64,000 bases of DNA from assembly GCA_017893485.1 (NCBI GenBank), contig CM030360.1, positions 148,905,249-148,969,248 on the forward strand, given 5' to 3'. The notes under the pieces are model-generated. The model was not told the DNA's origin. It worked only from the letters and a program-made list of their open reading frames with translations, and did no database searches. This document shows positions 35,291 to 47,176 of the stretch, piece after piece (within the stretch, counting starts at the first letter, position 1; every line of letters begins with the position of its first letter). This DNA comes from Hemerocallis citrina (taxonomy: Eukaryota; Streptophyta; Magnoliopsida; Asparagales; Asphodelaceae). Made by a program: the position numbers and the translations under genes.

Positions 35291-35426
35291 AACGTCATCC
35301 TTCTTGCCACCTTGCCAAAATCCGGCACTACGTGGCTCAAAGCCTTTTTCTTTTCCGTTGTCAACCGACACACCCTCCATCACTCTGACCAGGACCACCC
35401 TGTCTTGACTGAAATCCCCCACAACC
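35291..35426 (+). pseudogene. SOT: sulfotransferase gene remnant, piece 1 (PAPS-binding loop)
   Basis: The plus-strand frame reads NVILLATLPKSGTTWLKAFF, then SVVNRHTLHHSDQDHPVLTE and IPHN. PKSGTTWLK is the 5'-phosphosulfate-binding loop of cytosolic sulfotransferases, which transfer sulfate from PAPS to small hydroxylated metabolites. The N-terminal 60 or so residues are missing because the chromovirus fragment abuts on the left. The frame ends at ACAACC, where the Copia and Tat-like elements begin. The gene continues at 53879. Confidence 0.88.
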
Positions 35427-37456
35427 TGTTGGAAATATTCAAACTTATTTGAAGAAGATACTAGAAGATTTAAGACCTTCCAAGATGTCTCATCCCTTTC
35501 TAGAGTCAAGATTTTCAAGAAAACAGTAGAATGTTAATTGTGTAATTAAGTATACAAGTTTCTAGAGTTGACTATGCTTGTACATGAAGATACATATAAA
35601 TAGGGGTGGATGGATGTAAGAGTGATAATAGCAGGAGTAGCAGAAAGTTGAGAAGGGGCAGAAGTCCAAAAGAAGATAGAAAGTAATGTTTGTGTTGTAA
35701 CACCACACAGGAAGTGAGAATGTATTAGCTCTAAGTCATTGAAGTGTCTCTTGTACTAGAGGTAAGGAGTAGAAACACCAAACTCCGTAGTAAGTCAAGG
35801 GTGGAATGCTAAGTGCGTACCTTTGAGTTGTTTTGTAATACTTAAAGTTCAAAATTTTGAGTGACATCCTCTTGATGTAGTTCTTTGTTCGTAAGTCCAT
35901 TATGTAATCTTAATTGTTTTTTGTGCTCCAACAAATTGGGATCAGAACTAGAAGATTGTGTGAACAATTTATCAGAGCTCTGTTAGATCAAGTTGGGTTC
36001 GATCTGTGGTGCAGCAGAAGCGTGCGCAGGTCCATTATAAACAAGTCCCATGTTCGTTAAAAAGCTAAGACAATCGTGCTAAAACAAAGATGGAGAAATT
36101 AGATTTAGCAAATTACAGAAGATGGAGCATCCAGATGCGTTGCTATCTGCAAGCTTCTGACGTGTGGGACGTTAACGATGAAGATCCAAGTTTGTCCAAG
36201 AAAATCAAAGAAAAAGAAGAGGATTATGCATTAAAAATTTTCATAAGAACAGTAAATTCCGAAGTGTGGTAACTAGTTGAAGACTTACAATCTCCTACAC
36301 AAGTCTAGCAGAAGCAAGCTTAAGGAGCTCACAACAAATTTTAAAGGTATGATTTTCTTAGTGAGCGAGTATCATTTTGCGTTAGTTGAAGATGTTAACT
36401 TTGAAGGAAATTTTGAACAAGAAAACTTTGTTAAAGAGTGTAATTGTGAAAACATAGAAAGAGAAGATGGAGAAAAAAATAAGAAAGGATGCAAATATAG
36501 AAAGAAATGTTGAAAAAAGAGATAAAGATAAAGAAGAGACAAAAGATGGAAAATAAAGTGTGTAGCTAATGTGGCCCAAGGCACGAAGCATACCAGGAGC
36601 ATGAGCTATCAACCACTTCAAAAAAAATTGCGCAAGCAAATCTGGAGGTTGCTACCAGATCGAGAAATATGAGGCAACCATCTTTCTCAGCGAAGCCAGT
36701 AAAAGATGAATTCAAGTTCAAATTGGAAGTTCTATTCACCATTGTTGTGAAAACCAGCGTGACATCATTCCAAGCTTACACTTCAACAGAAATGGCAATG
36801 GAGATGGTAACATACAAAGTGGAAGCTCCAAAGTTGAATAGTAAATTTTAAATTAAGGGAGAGTATCTGGTAAGACAAATGTGAAGCTCAAAAGAAATTC
36901 ATCAACATCGTTATGAGATCTGCAAAGACTAGAGTGCACCTGAAGTTGAAGTACAAGTTTGAAATGATCAAACAAGTTTGAGGGGAAGTGTTGGAAATAT
37001 TCAAACTTCTTTGAAGAAGATATTGGAAGATTGAAGACCTCCGAAGAAGTCCCATCCCTTTCTAGAATTGAGATTTTCTAGAAAAGAGTAGAATGTTAAT
37101 TGTGAAATTAAATATTCAAATTTCTAAATTGGGATGATTGGATGAAAAAGTGAAAATAGCAATAGCAGTAGAAAGTTAAGAAGGGACAGGAGTCCAAAAG
37201 AACATAGAAAGTAGTGTGTTGTGTAACATCACACAGGAAGTGAAAGTGTATTAGGTCTGAGTCATTAAAATGTATCTCTTGTAATAAAGTTAAGGTGTAG
37301 AAACATCAAACACCATAATGAGTCAAGGGTGGAATGTTGAGTGTGTATCTTTGAGTTGTTTTGTAATATTTAAAGTGTAAAATTTTGGGTGAAGTCCTCT
37401 TGTTGTAGGTCTTTGTTTGTAAGTCCATTGTGTAATCTTAATCTTTTACACCAACA
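35427..37456 (+). mobile_element. non-autonomous Copia element with both LTRs (2.0 kb)
   Basis: 5' LTR 35427-35933 and 3' LTR 36989-37456 share TGTTGGAAATATTCAAACTT at the start and CCAACA at the end, with many small differences. The 5' LTR is followed by AATTGGGATCAGAACT, a degraded methionine-tRNA primer site (usually TTGGTATCAGAGC). The 3' LTR is preceded by the purine tract GAGGGGAAG. The target duplication is CAACC (35422-35426) against CAACT (37457-37461), one mismatch. The internal region is only about 1.05 kb with a gag remnant and no polymerase. Confidence 0.88.
36090..36880 (+). pseudogene. Copia gag remnant
   Basis: The ATG at 36090 starts MEKLDLANYRRWSIQMRCYL followed by QASDVWDV, the N-terminal pattern of Copia gag (a W-x-x-x-M block). 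A stop falls after 60 codons. Later frames (36277-36513 and 36669-36851) are lysine- and glutamate-rich without a zinc knuckle or protease I can recognise. The element must have relied on proteins from another Copia. Confidence 0.65.
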
Positions 37457-37460
37457 CAAC

Positions 37461-38075
37461 TGATGATGGTAAAAATCGCAACAGATCAGGGCCATACGAT
37501 TCCAGCACAGATCTTAAAGCTTATACAGGAAGATTAATCATAACGGGCCTCCTTAACAGGTCCGGGCCTTCTCCAGACCCCTCCACAAGACATGGGCTTC
37601 TTTAGAGCCCATAAAAAGTGACATACTAGGCCCACTAGGAGAGACACCCAGCCCATGTAGGCTAGGAGTCAAATCTCTTATCCCCTAACAAGAGAACTTA
37701 TCTCTTGAGGGGGAGGAACATAAAGAAGATAAGGAATTCATATTGATCCAACGGATCTAGATCGATCTCTTGATATGTTTCTCAGACCTATAAATACCCT
37801 TTCAAACTCACTTTCTCTTTCTGGTTCTGCCTTGAGCGTCGAAGGGTCTGTCGCCGGGACCCCCCCCCCCCCCCGGTGTTTCAGGCTTTTTGCAGGTCCA
37901 TTGGCTGCGTCAGCAACAGACAGATTCAGATCACGGTGGCCAATCAACGATCCAAATTCAATCTCAAGAGCTCTAACCGCATTTCACGGCAAAGGTCAAA
38001 GATCCGATTTTTAGTAGTTTCCATTAAATAAGAACTCACTATCTGTTTTCTCTTACATCAAAATAAGAAGCAACA
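37461..38075 (+). repeat. Tat-like Gypsy 5' LTR
   Basis: It begins TGATGATGGTAAAAATCG and ends AATAAGAAGCAACA. Compared with the 3' LTR it lacks a block of about 40 bp near 37800, where the 3' copy has CACAGTCAGAGGGTAATGAA, and it carries a C16 run (37860-37874). TATAAATACCC at 37790 is a likely TATA box. Confidence 0.85.
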
Positions 38076-38076
38076 G

Positions 38077-38096
38077 ATTGGTGCCGTCTGTGGGAA
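38077..38096 (+). promoter_or_regulatory. primer binding site of the Tat-like element
   Basis: ATTGGTGCCGTCTGTGGGAA starts two bases after the 5' LTR. This G/C-rich TGGYGCCGTCTGTGGG form is the usual minus-strand primer site of Tat/Athila-type Gypsy elements. Confidence 0.8.
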
Positions 38097-38120
38097 ACTA
38101 CACAAGTCAAGCTTGCCGCC

Positions 38121-39880
38121 ATGCCACCAAGACTAAGGGGCAGAGGGGCAGCCTTAAGCCGTCACACTAACTCTCTTCGTCAACCAGCTCCTCATAAGAT
38201 CTGATTCCTTCTCAACAGTCACTCTGATAGCCTAATCAAGCTCCTTCCAACGGAGAGGCACCAGGGGGATCCCGACAAAACCATCATGAACAGCATCCTT
38301 AGCACGATCGTATCTCAGTGCATAATACTGCAACTGATTCAATGGCCTCACGATGCCCTCAGGGGTCTAGAGATCTCGGCCAGTTCATCAGTGCCAGACA
38401 AAAAGGAATCGATTTGCAAATCCGGTGGGACGAGAGGTACACCTGATTTGAGGCCTCCCGCTTAGAACATCAAGCAAACTAGAGAACCTATTTTCCTAGA
38501 CAGAGTTCAAGGCAATCCTCTTCTCACAGGGGGCACACCACAATAAGGAGCTCGTCTCATGAGAGTCGAAAGCTTCTATGCGGAACAAAGGGGAAAATGC
38601 CCCAGTCACTAGGGCCGAATTGGATAAGTTCAAGCTCGACATCCTCCAAGCTATCCAAGGAAGTCAAGATCTGGGCCAGCCCCCCAACGAAGGATCCGTC
38701 GACTCAACTAGGTACCAGGGAAAGGATGACCAAGTCCGTCGCCGTATTCAGGAAGTAGAAAATCATTTAGAATAGATGAAGAATGAGAGAAACCGCTCTA
38801 GCAAGGCCTACCGCCCTAGTTGACCGCCTTTTAGTAAAGCCATCCTCGATGCACCCATCCCAAGGGACTTCAAATCTCTTCAATCTGAATCCTACTACGG
38901 AGAATCAGACCCGACCGACCATATAGAGAGCTTCAAAACACTCATGATGGTCTATAACGCCACCAATGCACTCATGTGTCAAACAATGCCCGCCACACTG
39001 AAAGGAACAGCAAGAGAATGGTATTCGCGCCTGGCTCCAGAATCAATATTCTCCTTCAATCAGCTCGAGGAGCTTTTCATTGCACACTTCGTTACTAGCC
39101 GCAAAGCTGAAAAAACAAATGACTGCCGGTTATAATTGAAACAAAGAGATGGAGAACTGCTGAGAGACTTTGTCAAACGCTTTACAACTGAAGCAATATC
39201 GATTTCCTCCTTGAACACTTCAGTGGCGACTGCAGCTTTCCACCTCAACGTCATTAAGAAAGACCTGAAAGCCTCCTCACCAAAAAGCCACCCAAAAGTT
39301 TCACTGGGCTCCTGGGAATGAGTGACAAGTATATCATGGTCGAGGAAGCTCTCTATCCTCAAGGCGAAAATGATTCATCTTCCGGGAACAAACGAAAGGA
39401 TACAAGCAAGGAAGAACCCAGGAAGTTTCAGAAAAACGGTGTAAGTCAACGCCGTCCAACTCTAGCGCCATACTTCGGCAAGTTCACTCCTCTCAATACA
39501 AGCATATCAGCCATCCTCATGGAAGTTGAGAAGAACAGAATAATCCTCGCTCCCCCCAAGATGTCAACATCTAGCAGGAGAAGAGACAAAAATAAGTGGT
39601 GCGCATTTCACAGAGATCATGGACACACTAATGACAACTGTCGAGCCCTTAAAAAAGAACTGGAAACCCTAATTTGCTGGGGCTATCTCTCCAACTTTTT
39701 TCAGAAAGGCAACGACGCTGAAAACCCTCCGCCCCGAGGGGCTAATAAGCGTCAAGAGAGGTCATACGAATTGCAAGACTCTGAAAACATGGTTGTCCTT
39801 CACTCCATTCACGGAGGCCCAATGGGGGAAATTCCAATTCCTCTCGCAAAGCTTTCGTCAGGGAAGTCAACTCCATAAAT
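38121..39880 (+). pseudogene. Tat-like gag remnant
   Basis: A possible start is MPPRLRGRGAALSRHTNSLR at 38121. The conserved retrotransposon gag domain (38840-39300) reads SKAILDAPIPRDFKSLQSES, DPTDHIESFKTLMMVYNATN, then GTAREWYSRLAPESIFSFNQ and LLRDFVKRFTTEAI. After a frameshift at about 39315 the frame 39318-39878 holds WCAFHRDHGHTNDNCRALKK, the CxxH...C zinc-type motif of Tat gag proteins. In-frame stops at 39133 and elsewhere break the protein. Gag would form the virus-like particle. Confidence 0.85.
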
Positions 39881-39967
39881 AAAATCACACCTGCCAAGAG
39901 CACTGGGGTCTTGATATCTTTCTCCGACAAGGACCTAGAAGGTGTCTGAACACCTCATTGCGATGCA

Positions 39968-40819
39968 TTGGTCATAAACTTTTGCATGGTGAATTATGAG
40001 GTATGTCGCATCGTGGTGGAAAATGATAGCTCAGTAAACATCCCCTTCATGGCCACATTCGAGGCTCTCAAGCTCTTCCGAGACCGACTCATGCCAACCG
40101 GTTATAAACTCCACGGATTCTCCAGTGTTCCCGTTCAAGTAGAAGGAGTCATCACACTTAATGTGACAACAGGGAAAGCCCCCGCTATTCGACCGGAAGC
40201 ACTGGATTTTATGGTAGTCGATGTCAACGCCACATACAATGCTATATTCGGCCGTCCCGGCCTAGCATCCTTCTATGCAGTTGCCTCCGCATTTCACATG
40301 AAAATGAAGTTCCCAATAATAGCTGGCATAGGCCAAACTATAGGAAGCCAACAGGCGACACGAGCATGCTACACCGCTACAATAGGGGGCTCGGTTATCC
40401 CCCTCGATGCCATAGAACTACTGCCAGAAAGCAGTCACAATAATTTTAAGACTGTAAACAAGCTTGGAGCCACTGCCACAAACAATACTACCAAGAAGTT
40501 CCAAACCGGCTACATCATCTCACACCAGGTCCAAACTAGTTCTCATCATAACACAATAATAAACATGAATCTCTTGCCCGAAGCCACTCCGTTCATCCAA
40601 CAGAGACAAATAGTCACGCCTAAACACATTGGTGCATCAAAAGATTTCTCTTTCTCTATGCAAAGTAATGAAGGGCTCCCTCCAAAACAGGCAAGTCTAG
40701 GCAAGGTCTACCAAGTTGTTCGCCTAACAGCTCATCAACTTGAAGACCTGGGGGGTAAGGAGATATCAACAGGAACTTGGAAAGTAGAACACCTTGTGAA
40801 GGTGAACGAGGATGTCTGA
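39968..40819 (+). pseudogene. Tat-like aspartic protease domain
   Basis: This single open frame of 283 codons includes VNYEVCRIVVENDSSVNIPF and, later, LDFMVVDVNATYNAIFGRPG followed by LASFYAVASAFHMKMKFP, which are the two ends of the retropepsin fold in Tat-type polyproteins. The catalytic D-S/G-G of VDxGSS is VENDSS here, so the active-site aspartate appears displaced or lost. The frame ends at 40819 and no reverse transcriptase follows. Non-coding tandem repeats begin within 300 bp. Confidence 0.8.
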
Positions 40820-41084
40820 AACGTCCTCTCTTAGTAGTAGCAGCAAATTTTCTCAATTTGTAATAAAGGTCAGCCACTAAAGCAGCCACTTAATTTTACT
40901 TTCAAGTAAAGACCGCTTTCACTACCGATCACTGCATGTAATAACGGCCAGCCACTAGAGCAGCCACTTAGTTTTATTTTCCAATAAAATGTAGTATGAA
41001 CTTTTGCAAAGTTATGGTACAAGACAACGGAAGCATACAATGAGTCGAGTGTCAAACTTACACACAAAAACGGAACCAAAAACT
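40820..41084 (+). other. short direct repeat downstream of the protease
   Basis: GGCCAGCCACTARAGCAGCC is present twice (40870 and 40948 regions), each followed by ACTTARTTTTAYTTTC. The sequence is otherwise unremarkable. Confidence 0.6.
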
Positions 41085-41810
41085 CGTTAAAAGCTTCCTA
41101 CAATATGGGTTTGGAGTCCATACCCATAGTTCGAAGTTACCCTAGCAATTTGCAATGAAGCAAGTTCAGAGTTCGCTTCTCCATTCATCTGCTCCTACAA
41201 CCTGTTAATATTAAAGCAAACAACGAGCTAAACGCCCAACTTACACCTAGAGCAGCGCTAAACACTCATTACAAGCTTTCCGTAAGATGGATCCAGAATC
41301 CATACCCATGGTTCGAAGATACTCTAGCAATTTGCAATGAAGCAAGTTCAGAGTGCGCTTCACCATTCGATCTGCTCCTGTAATCCGTTAGTGCCTCCAT
41401 GACCGGTTCGGAGTCTATACCTATGGCTCGGAGTTACTTTAGCAACCTGCAATTAAGCACGTTCAGAGTTCAATTCGCCATTCGATTTGCTCCTGAAACC
41501 TATTAATACCTAAACTAACAAGTTCGGAATTGATACCCATGGCTCAGAGTTACTTTAGCAACTGCAAACAAGCATGTTCAGAGTTCAACTCACCATTCGA
41601 TCTGTTCCTGAAACTAGTTAAATTCCTTGAAGACAGATTAGGAGGTCCAAAATCGTGGATCGCAGTTACTCCAGTATCACTTGTAAAAGCAATACTTAGA
41701 GTTCAACTATCCACTCGACGTGACTCTCACAATTTGTCGGAGGACCCACACAGCAAGTTTGAAAAACAACTCTCCCTCAGAGTTGCTCCTACAACTAGCT
41801 GATTTCAAGG
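41085..41810 (+). repeat. diverged tandem repeat, unit about 116 bp, five copies
   Basis: Units share GGAGTCYATACCYATGGYTC, AGTTACTYTAGCAAYYTGCA and AGTTCAGAGTTCRMYTCRCC, then ATTCGATCTGCTCCTG. The spacing of the TAGCAA block is about 182, 115, 116 and 116 bp. Open frames crossing it are products of the repeat. Confidence 0.8.
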
Positions 41811-42660
41811 CGGAGAAGTTCTAAACTCCATCACACACCAACTGCAGTTCGTTAGTTATACACAACAGACTTGCAGCCCTATTATTTAGCTACAAAGAAC
41901 CCAGTCGATGGCGCATCAACCTTGATAGCAAGGATCAAGAAAATGAAGATATTTCATCAAAAATCACAGAACTATTGCAAACCTATATGTTCAGATCCAG
42001 TACCACTACAAATATCTACAAATACAAAATGGCAAGTCCAGAGTCTAACTCTACCCAAGAGAAGCTCATACGACTAGCCAACCACAAGACGACGAATCAT
42101 AGGAAAAGACACCGGCACGTAGAAGACTTCTTATTCCACAAACTACAAGTCTCATTACAACAACTGAATTACAATGAGTACGTTTCATGTCTAGGAATCG
42201 CTACCAAAAGTGCTGCGAATACGGTACAACAAACTATCATGCAAGTTGCTCTTCCAGCTACACCCTGGAGAGATGCTCTACCTAAGAGAGATAAACCTCT
42301 TCACCAGCCTCCTACCAGCTAACAGCTCCATAAGGCCGCCTCAACTCTTGATAATGAAATTCAAGACAAGTCTTCCTTAGGCGGGCAAGCTCCAGGTTAA
42401 TCCAGTCATCTTCACCTGAAAAAGCTCCAACTCCGTCTCGCTTAAAGCACCGTGCAAACGGAAGAATCCCAACTCTGTCAAGCACTGCGTATCACGAAGG
42501 AGAGTAAGCTCAATGCCCCGAGGACCTCGTTCGACGTACACAACTATTTGTCGGCAAAGAGAAGAATGGAACCACTTTAACGCTGAACAAACACAAGTAA
42601 CTTCACTTCCATATTAAGAAGATTCAGAACACCCACAACTCATTCGCTCTAAAAATGAGT
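41811..42660 (+). other. Tat-like internal region, no recognised content
   Basis: Non-repetitive sequence between the two tandem arrays. A 115-codon frame (41975-42322) has no recognisable domain. Confidence 0.4.
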
Positions 42661-44030
42661 TCGGCACTGCACATGCCACTTGAGTTCCTCTGGCCGACAA
42701 CTCGTCAACATCGAACAACGAGTTCAACGCTCTGCTTTCCACACAAGCTCCACCAAATAGCTCATTGGCTCCAAACAACGAGTTCGACGCCTTGGTCTTT
42801 GCTCAAACTCCACCAGATATCTCGTTGGCTCCAAACAACGATTTTATTGCTTTGCTCACTGCTTGAACTCCATCCAGCAACTTGTCAATCCCGTACAACG
42901 AGTTCAATGCCTTGGACTTCGCTCAAGCACCACCAAATAGCTCGTTGGCTCCAAACAATGAGTTCAATACTCTGTTAACCGCTTGAGCTCCATCCAACAA
43001 CTCTTCAATCCCGAACAACGAGTTCAATGCCTTGGTCTTCGCTCATGCTCTACCAAATAGCTCGTTGGATCCAAACAACGAGTTCAACGCTCCACTCACC
43101 GCTTGAGCTCCGTCAATAACTCGTTGGCTCCAAACAACGAGTTCAACACTTCGGTCTTCGCTCGAGCTCCATCAATAACTCATTGGCCCCGAACAACGAG
43201 TTCAACACCTTGGTCTTCGCTTGAGCTCCATCAACAACTTGTTGGCTCCGAACAACGAGTTCAACACTTTGCTCTTCGCTCAAGCTTTGCCAACAATGGG
43301 TTCAATGCTCTACTCTTTGCACGAGCTCCATCAACAACTCGTTGACTTGAAACAACGAGTTCAACGCTCTATTCTCCGCTCAAGTTCCACCAAACAACTT
43401 GTTGGCTCCAAAAAATGAGCTCAATGCTCGGACTGCCACTTGAGCTCCATCAACAAATCGTTGACTTCAAACAACGAGTTCAATTCTCTGCTCTCCGCTC
43501 AAGTTCCACCAAACAACTCTTTGGCTCCAAAAAACAAAGCTCAATGCTCTGATTGCCACTTGAGCTCCAACAACAACTCGTTGGCTCCAAACAATAAGTT
43601 TAATGCTCTGCTCACCGCTTGAGCTCCGTCCTACAACTCGTCAATCCCGAACAACGAGTTCAATGCCTTGGTCTTCGCTCAAGCTCTACTAAATAGCTCG
43701 TTGGCTCCAAACAATGAGTTCAACGCTCCGCTCACTGCTTGAGCTCCGTCAATAACTCGTTGACTCCGAACAAAGAGTTCAATGTCAGTTCAACGTCTTG
43801 CTCCTCGCTCAGGCTTCGTCAACAACTCGTTGACCCCAAACAGCAAGTCCAACGCTCTGCTCTCTGCATGAGCTCTATCAACAACTCGTTGACTTCAAAC
43901 AATGAGTTCAATGCTCTGCTCTTCACTTGAGCTCCATAAATAATTTGTTGGCTCCAAACAACGAGTTCAATATTTTGCTCACTGCTTAAGCTCCATCAAC
44001 AACTCGTTGGCTCCAAACAGCGAGTACATT
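42661..44030 (+). repeat. tandem array of 60-bp hairpin units, about 22 copies
   Basis: The unit is 60 bp, with occasional one- or two-base slips. Each holds an inverted repeat AACTCGTTGGCTCCAAACAA + CGAGTT, giving a stem of about 9 bp and a loop of 7-8 bp, joined by a CGCTCAAGCTCCATCAA-type linker. Neighbouring units alternate between two sequence types over part of the array, suggesting a 120-bp higher-order period. It lies in the non-coding part of the Tat-like element. Confidence 0.9.
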
Positions 44031-44510
44031 GCCCCTCTCCTTGCTCGAGTCCTTCTAAAGAACCCTCATCTTCGTGCAATAGGCTTGGAATCCAACGCCG
44101 GCCTAAAATTATCTCTACAAAACTTGCTTAGCGCAAACAGCAAGTTCAACAAGTTTAAACTCCGTCTTCGAGTTTGTCTCTACAAAACTTGCTAGGCGCA
44201 AATAGTAGGTTCTACATCCAACGCAACCTAAAATCGTCTCTACAAAACCTGCTTGGCTTAAACAACAAGTTTTAGCTCCGTCTTCGACTTTGTCTCCACA
44301 AAACTTGTTGAGCGCAAATAGCAAGTTCAACATCCAACTTCATTGCAAAGTTCTCTATAAACTTACCGGGATCAAACGGCAAGCTCAATGTTCAACTCCG
44401 TCATACAGTTCTCTCTAAACTTGTTGGGAACAAACAACAAGTTCAACGACCAGCTCTACTACGAGTTTTCTCCACAAACTCGCTGGGATCAAACAGCAAG
44501 TCCGCAACAT
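44031..44510 (+). repeat. diverged continuation of the hairpin array
   Basis: Units of about 60 bp built on AAACTTGCTWGGCGCAAAYA followed by GCAAGTTCAAC and later AAACTCGCTGGGATCAAACA + GCAAG. The palindrome remains (ACTTGCT...AGCAAGT), with a different spacer and arm sequence. Confidence 0.75.
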
Positions 44511-45402
44511 CTCTTCTAGGTCAGCTATATATATAAGATCCAATGATCAAAGCACTCTACTCCTAGACTGACAGAATGCTTGTCCAACGATGAAAAGCTT
44601 GATCGAAAAAACAAGTGAACAACTCAACACTTGGTCGATGAAAAAGCGAACGGGCGACAAGATGTTCGATCAACAAAACAAACTACCAACACAACACTTG
44701 GTCAACAAAAGAGTGGTTCATCAAAACGAGCGATGAGATTTGATCGATAAGCACAACGTCGACATCGACAAAAACTCCTACTTCAAAGCCCGAAAAAAGA
44801 TTCCATTTCCCCTATAAATCGAGGGATATGAAGTAAAAATTCGGTCCACACATATAAATAATTACATATATACACATATGTATACAATTATATGCAAATC
44901 CAAGTCTAACAAAATCTCCAAAACTCCAAATGGAGCTCACGTGTTCAGGAAGAAGAAAAGAGTAGAACAGGTTCAGGTCGGGTTTAAATCCACAAACTGA
45001 TCCAAGACATAAGGGGCTAAAATAGATAATGGGTTTCGGGTACAATACCCTAACCCGCTAGCACTTTAGATCCGAAACCCACTCCTTGGCATCGTCTTCT
45101 GAAAAACTTCTTCTCCTTCCGAAAATGGAGCTCGACTCACACTCCAACTCCAAACTTCCGCTTGTTCAAGACCTCCGCCCAAACTACTGGTCGACGAGAG
45201 GATTTCACAGTTCGACCACTTCGAAGCTCTGCGAAAAAGCTATCTTCATAGCTTGGCCAAGTTCAACACTCATAGCTCGCCAACGACCAAGCACCATAGG
45301 TCGGCGATAGAGAGCTTCATAGCTCAGCCACCATAGCTCGGAGAGATGCTCGAAGCCCTCATCGCTCGGCAGCAAGCTTCATAGCTCAGCGAGCTCGACG
45401 GC
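44511..45402 (+). other. Tat-like internal region with CATAGCTCGGC motifs
   Basis: No gene is seen. The end (45230-45402) has repeated CATAGCTCRGCSA motifs that continue after the nested LTRs at 51983, confirming that the LTRs interrupted one array. Confidence 0.65.
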
Positions 45403-47116
45403 TGTAGCACCCCGAATTTCTAATATGATATCTCAGAAATACGTGGCACAATTTTCAGCATCAACTTCAAATGTAATATTAAACACAACCCAAATACCAA
45501 TAAAAATTTTCTCAAAATTTTATTACAATAATATTTACATAGCACAGCGGAATACATACACCTTGAATTACAAACTTTCTTTCTTTACAACACTTTCTTT
45601 TACAAAATCACACAATCCATTACATCACTTTAACTCATGCATCCAAATCCCAAGCTATAGGTAATCACCTGTAAAATATGAGACTAGAGATAACTCTAAC
45701 CCCCAAAACTAAGGGGGTCAGCCATAACGGTGTGAGTGACATAAAAACAAACAACATAAAAGAGCATAAATTCATCAACAACAGGAAATAAATAAGAGTA
45801 AATGAATTAGGGAATAACCATGAAACACGAAAATATTAAGTGAAGCTAGACTAAGTATCAAGTGTAGAAAATCGAAAACACATGTATAATACCAAGTCAA
45901 GAAAACATCAATACTATATGCTGACTCTCTAATGCATACTTGTCGGAATCTATGCATCCCACTCTACATAGGTCCGGTGCAAGCCCTTAACGTTCTCCAC
46001 TTTATAGGGTTTAATCTCCCACTATGCAACTAATCCTACTTTTATTATTACTACGAGATATAGATACACTGTGAGTATTAGCCCATGCTCTGATAATTTC
46101 GGAGGTCAATCTCTATCCACAGACAATTTCGGAGACTATTTCACTGACACCTGGGAATCTTCAAGAATATCCCACACCGCAAGCTATGGCACCTCATCAC
46201 ACGAATACCACATGATTATCGCCTCGACCCCGATAATTTCGGAGATAAATCCCACACCACAGGTAATTCCGGAGACTATTTCACTCACACCTGGATAATT
46301 CTGGGGATTATCTCACACCGCGAGCCATACTGAGGTCCATAACCCATGTTCTCATTCATCATATCACCACTAGTGCCTGTCCTTATCATTTAGGTTATTT
46401 AATTACTTTACGAATCTCCTAGAGTTGGTGTACCCTACCGGACTTAACTCAACAACTGATCAACTAAAATGCCTCAACATGCCCAAAAACACAAATATCT
46501 CAACCGCTGGTATACTAGGGTCACACACACCCTCTAGAGACTTACACTCAAATATCCAAACCAATCTGCCATCATAAATTGTTCAATTAAAACAACTTGA
46601 AAATATATGTTCAGTAGAAGACAAGGTATAGAATAGTAAGTTATAGATTAATTCATTTAAAAAAACTTTCAAATATATCAAGATACATCAGTATCATTCG
46701 ACTATAGAGAAGCATCGGTCGACTGTCCAGAGCAAAAAAAATCCAAACCTTCAATTAAAATAATTCTAAGTAGCGTCAGTCGACTGTAAAAAGTCATCGG
46801 TCAACTGTTCAGAATGAAATTTCAAGAAAACTAAAAAAGCACCGCAGCCAGGTCGCGACGCTCGACTGTAAAATACCACCGGAAGACTGCAGATTTTTGG
46901 TTGTGCACATTTCAACTGATACGGAGTTTTACTTTATGAAAACGATTTCTACAAAAAGCATATTTCTTATATGATCAAATACAACTTATAGGATATATAA
47001 TTGTAATACCCCGATTTTCATTTATGAAAATTATTAATTTTCGCACGTATTGTGCATGTGTAATTTTTGTAGTATGGAATCTTATAATTATTTTCCTTAT
47101 GGATGATGAGTATATG

Positions 47117-47176
<60 letters not shown>

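Noticed and set aside
42661..44510. CRISPR-like array because of regularly spaced palindromic repeats
   Set aside because: The units are contiguous 60-bp tandem copies with no unique spacers, lie inside a plant retrotransposon, and have no cas genes.
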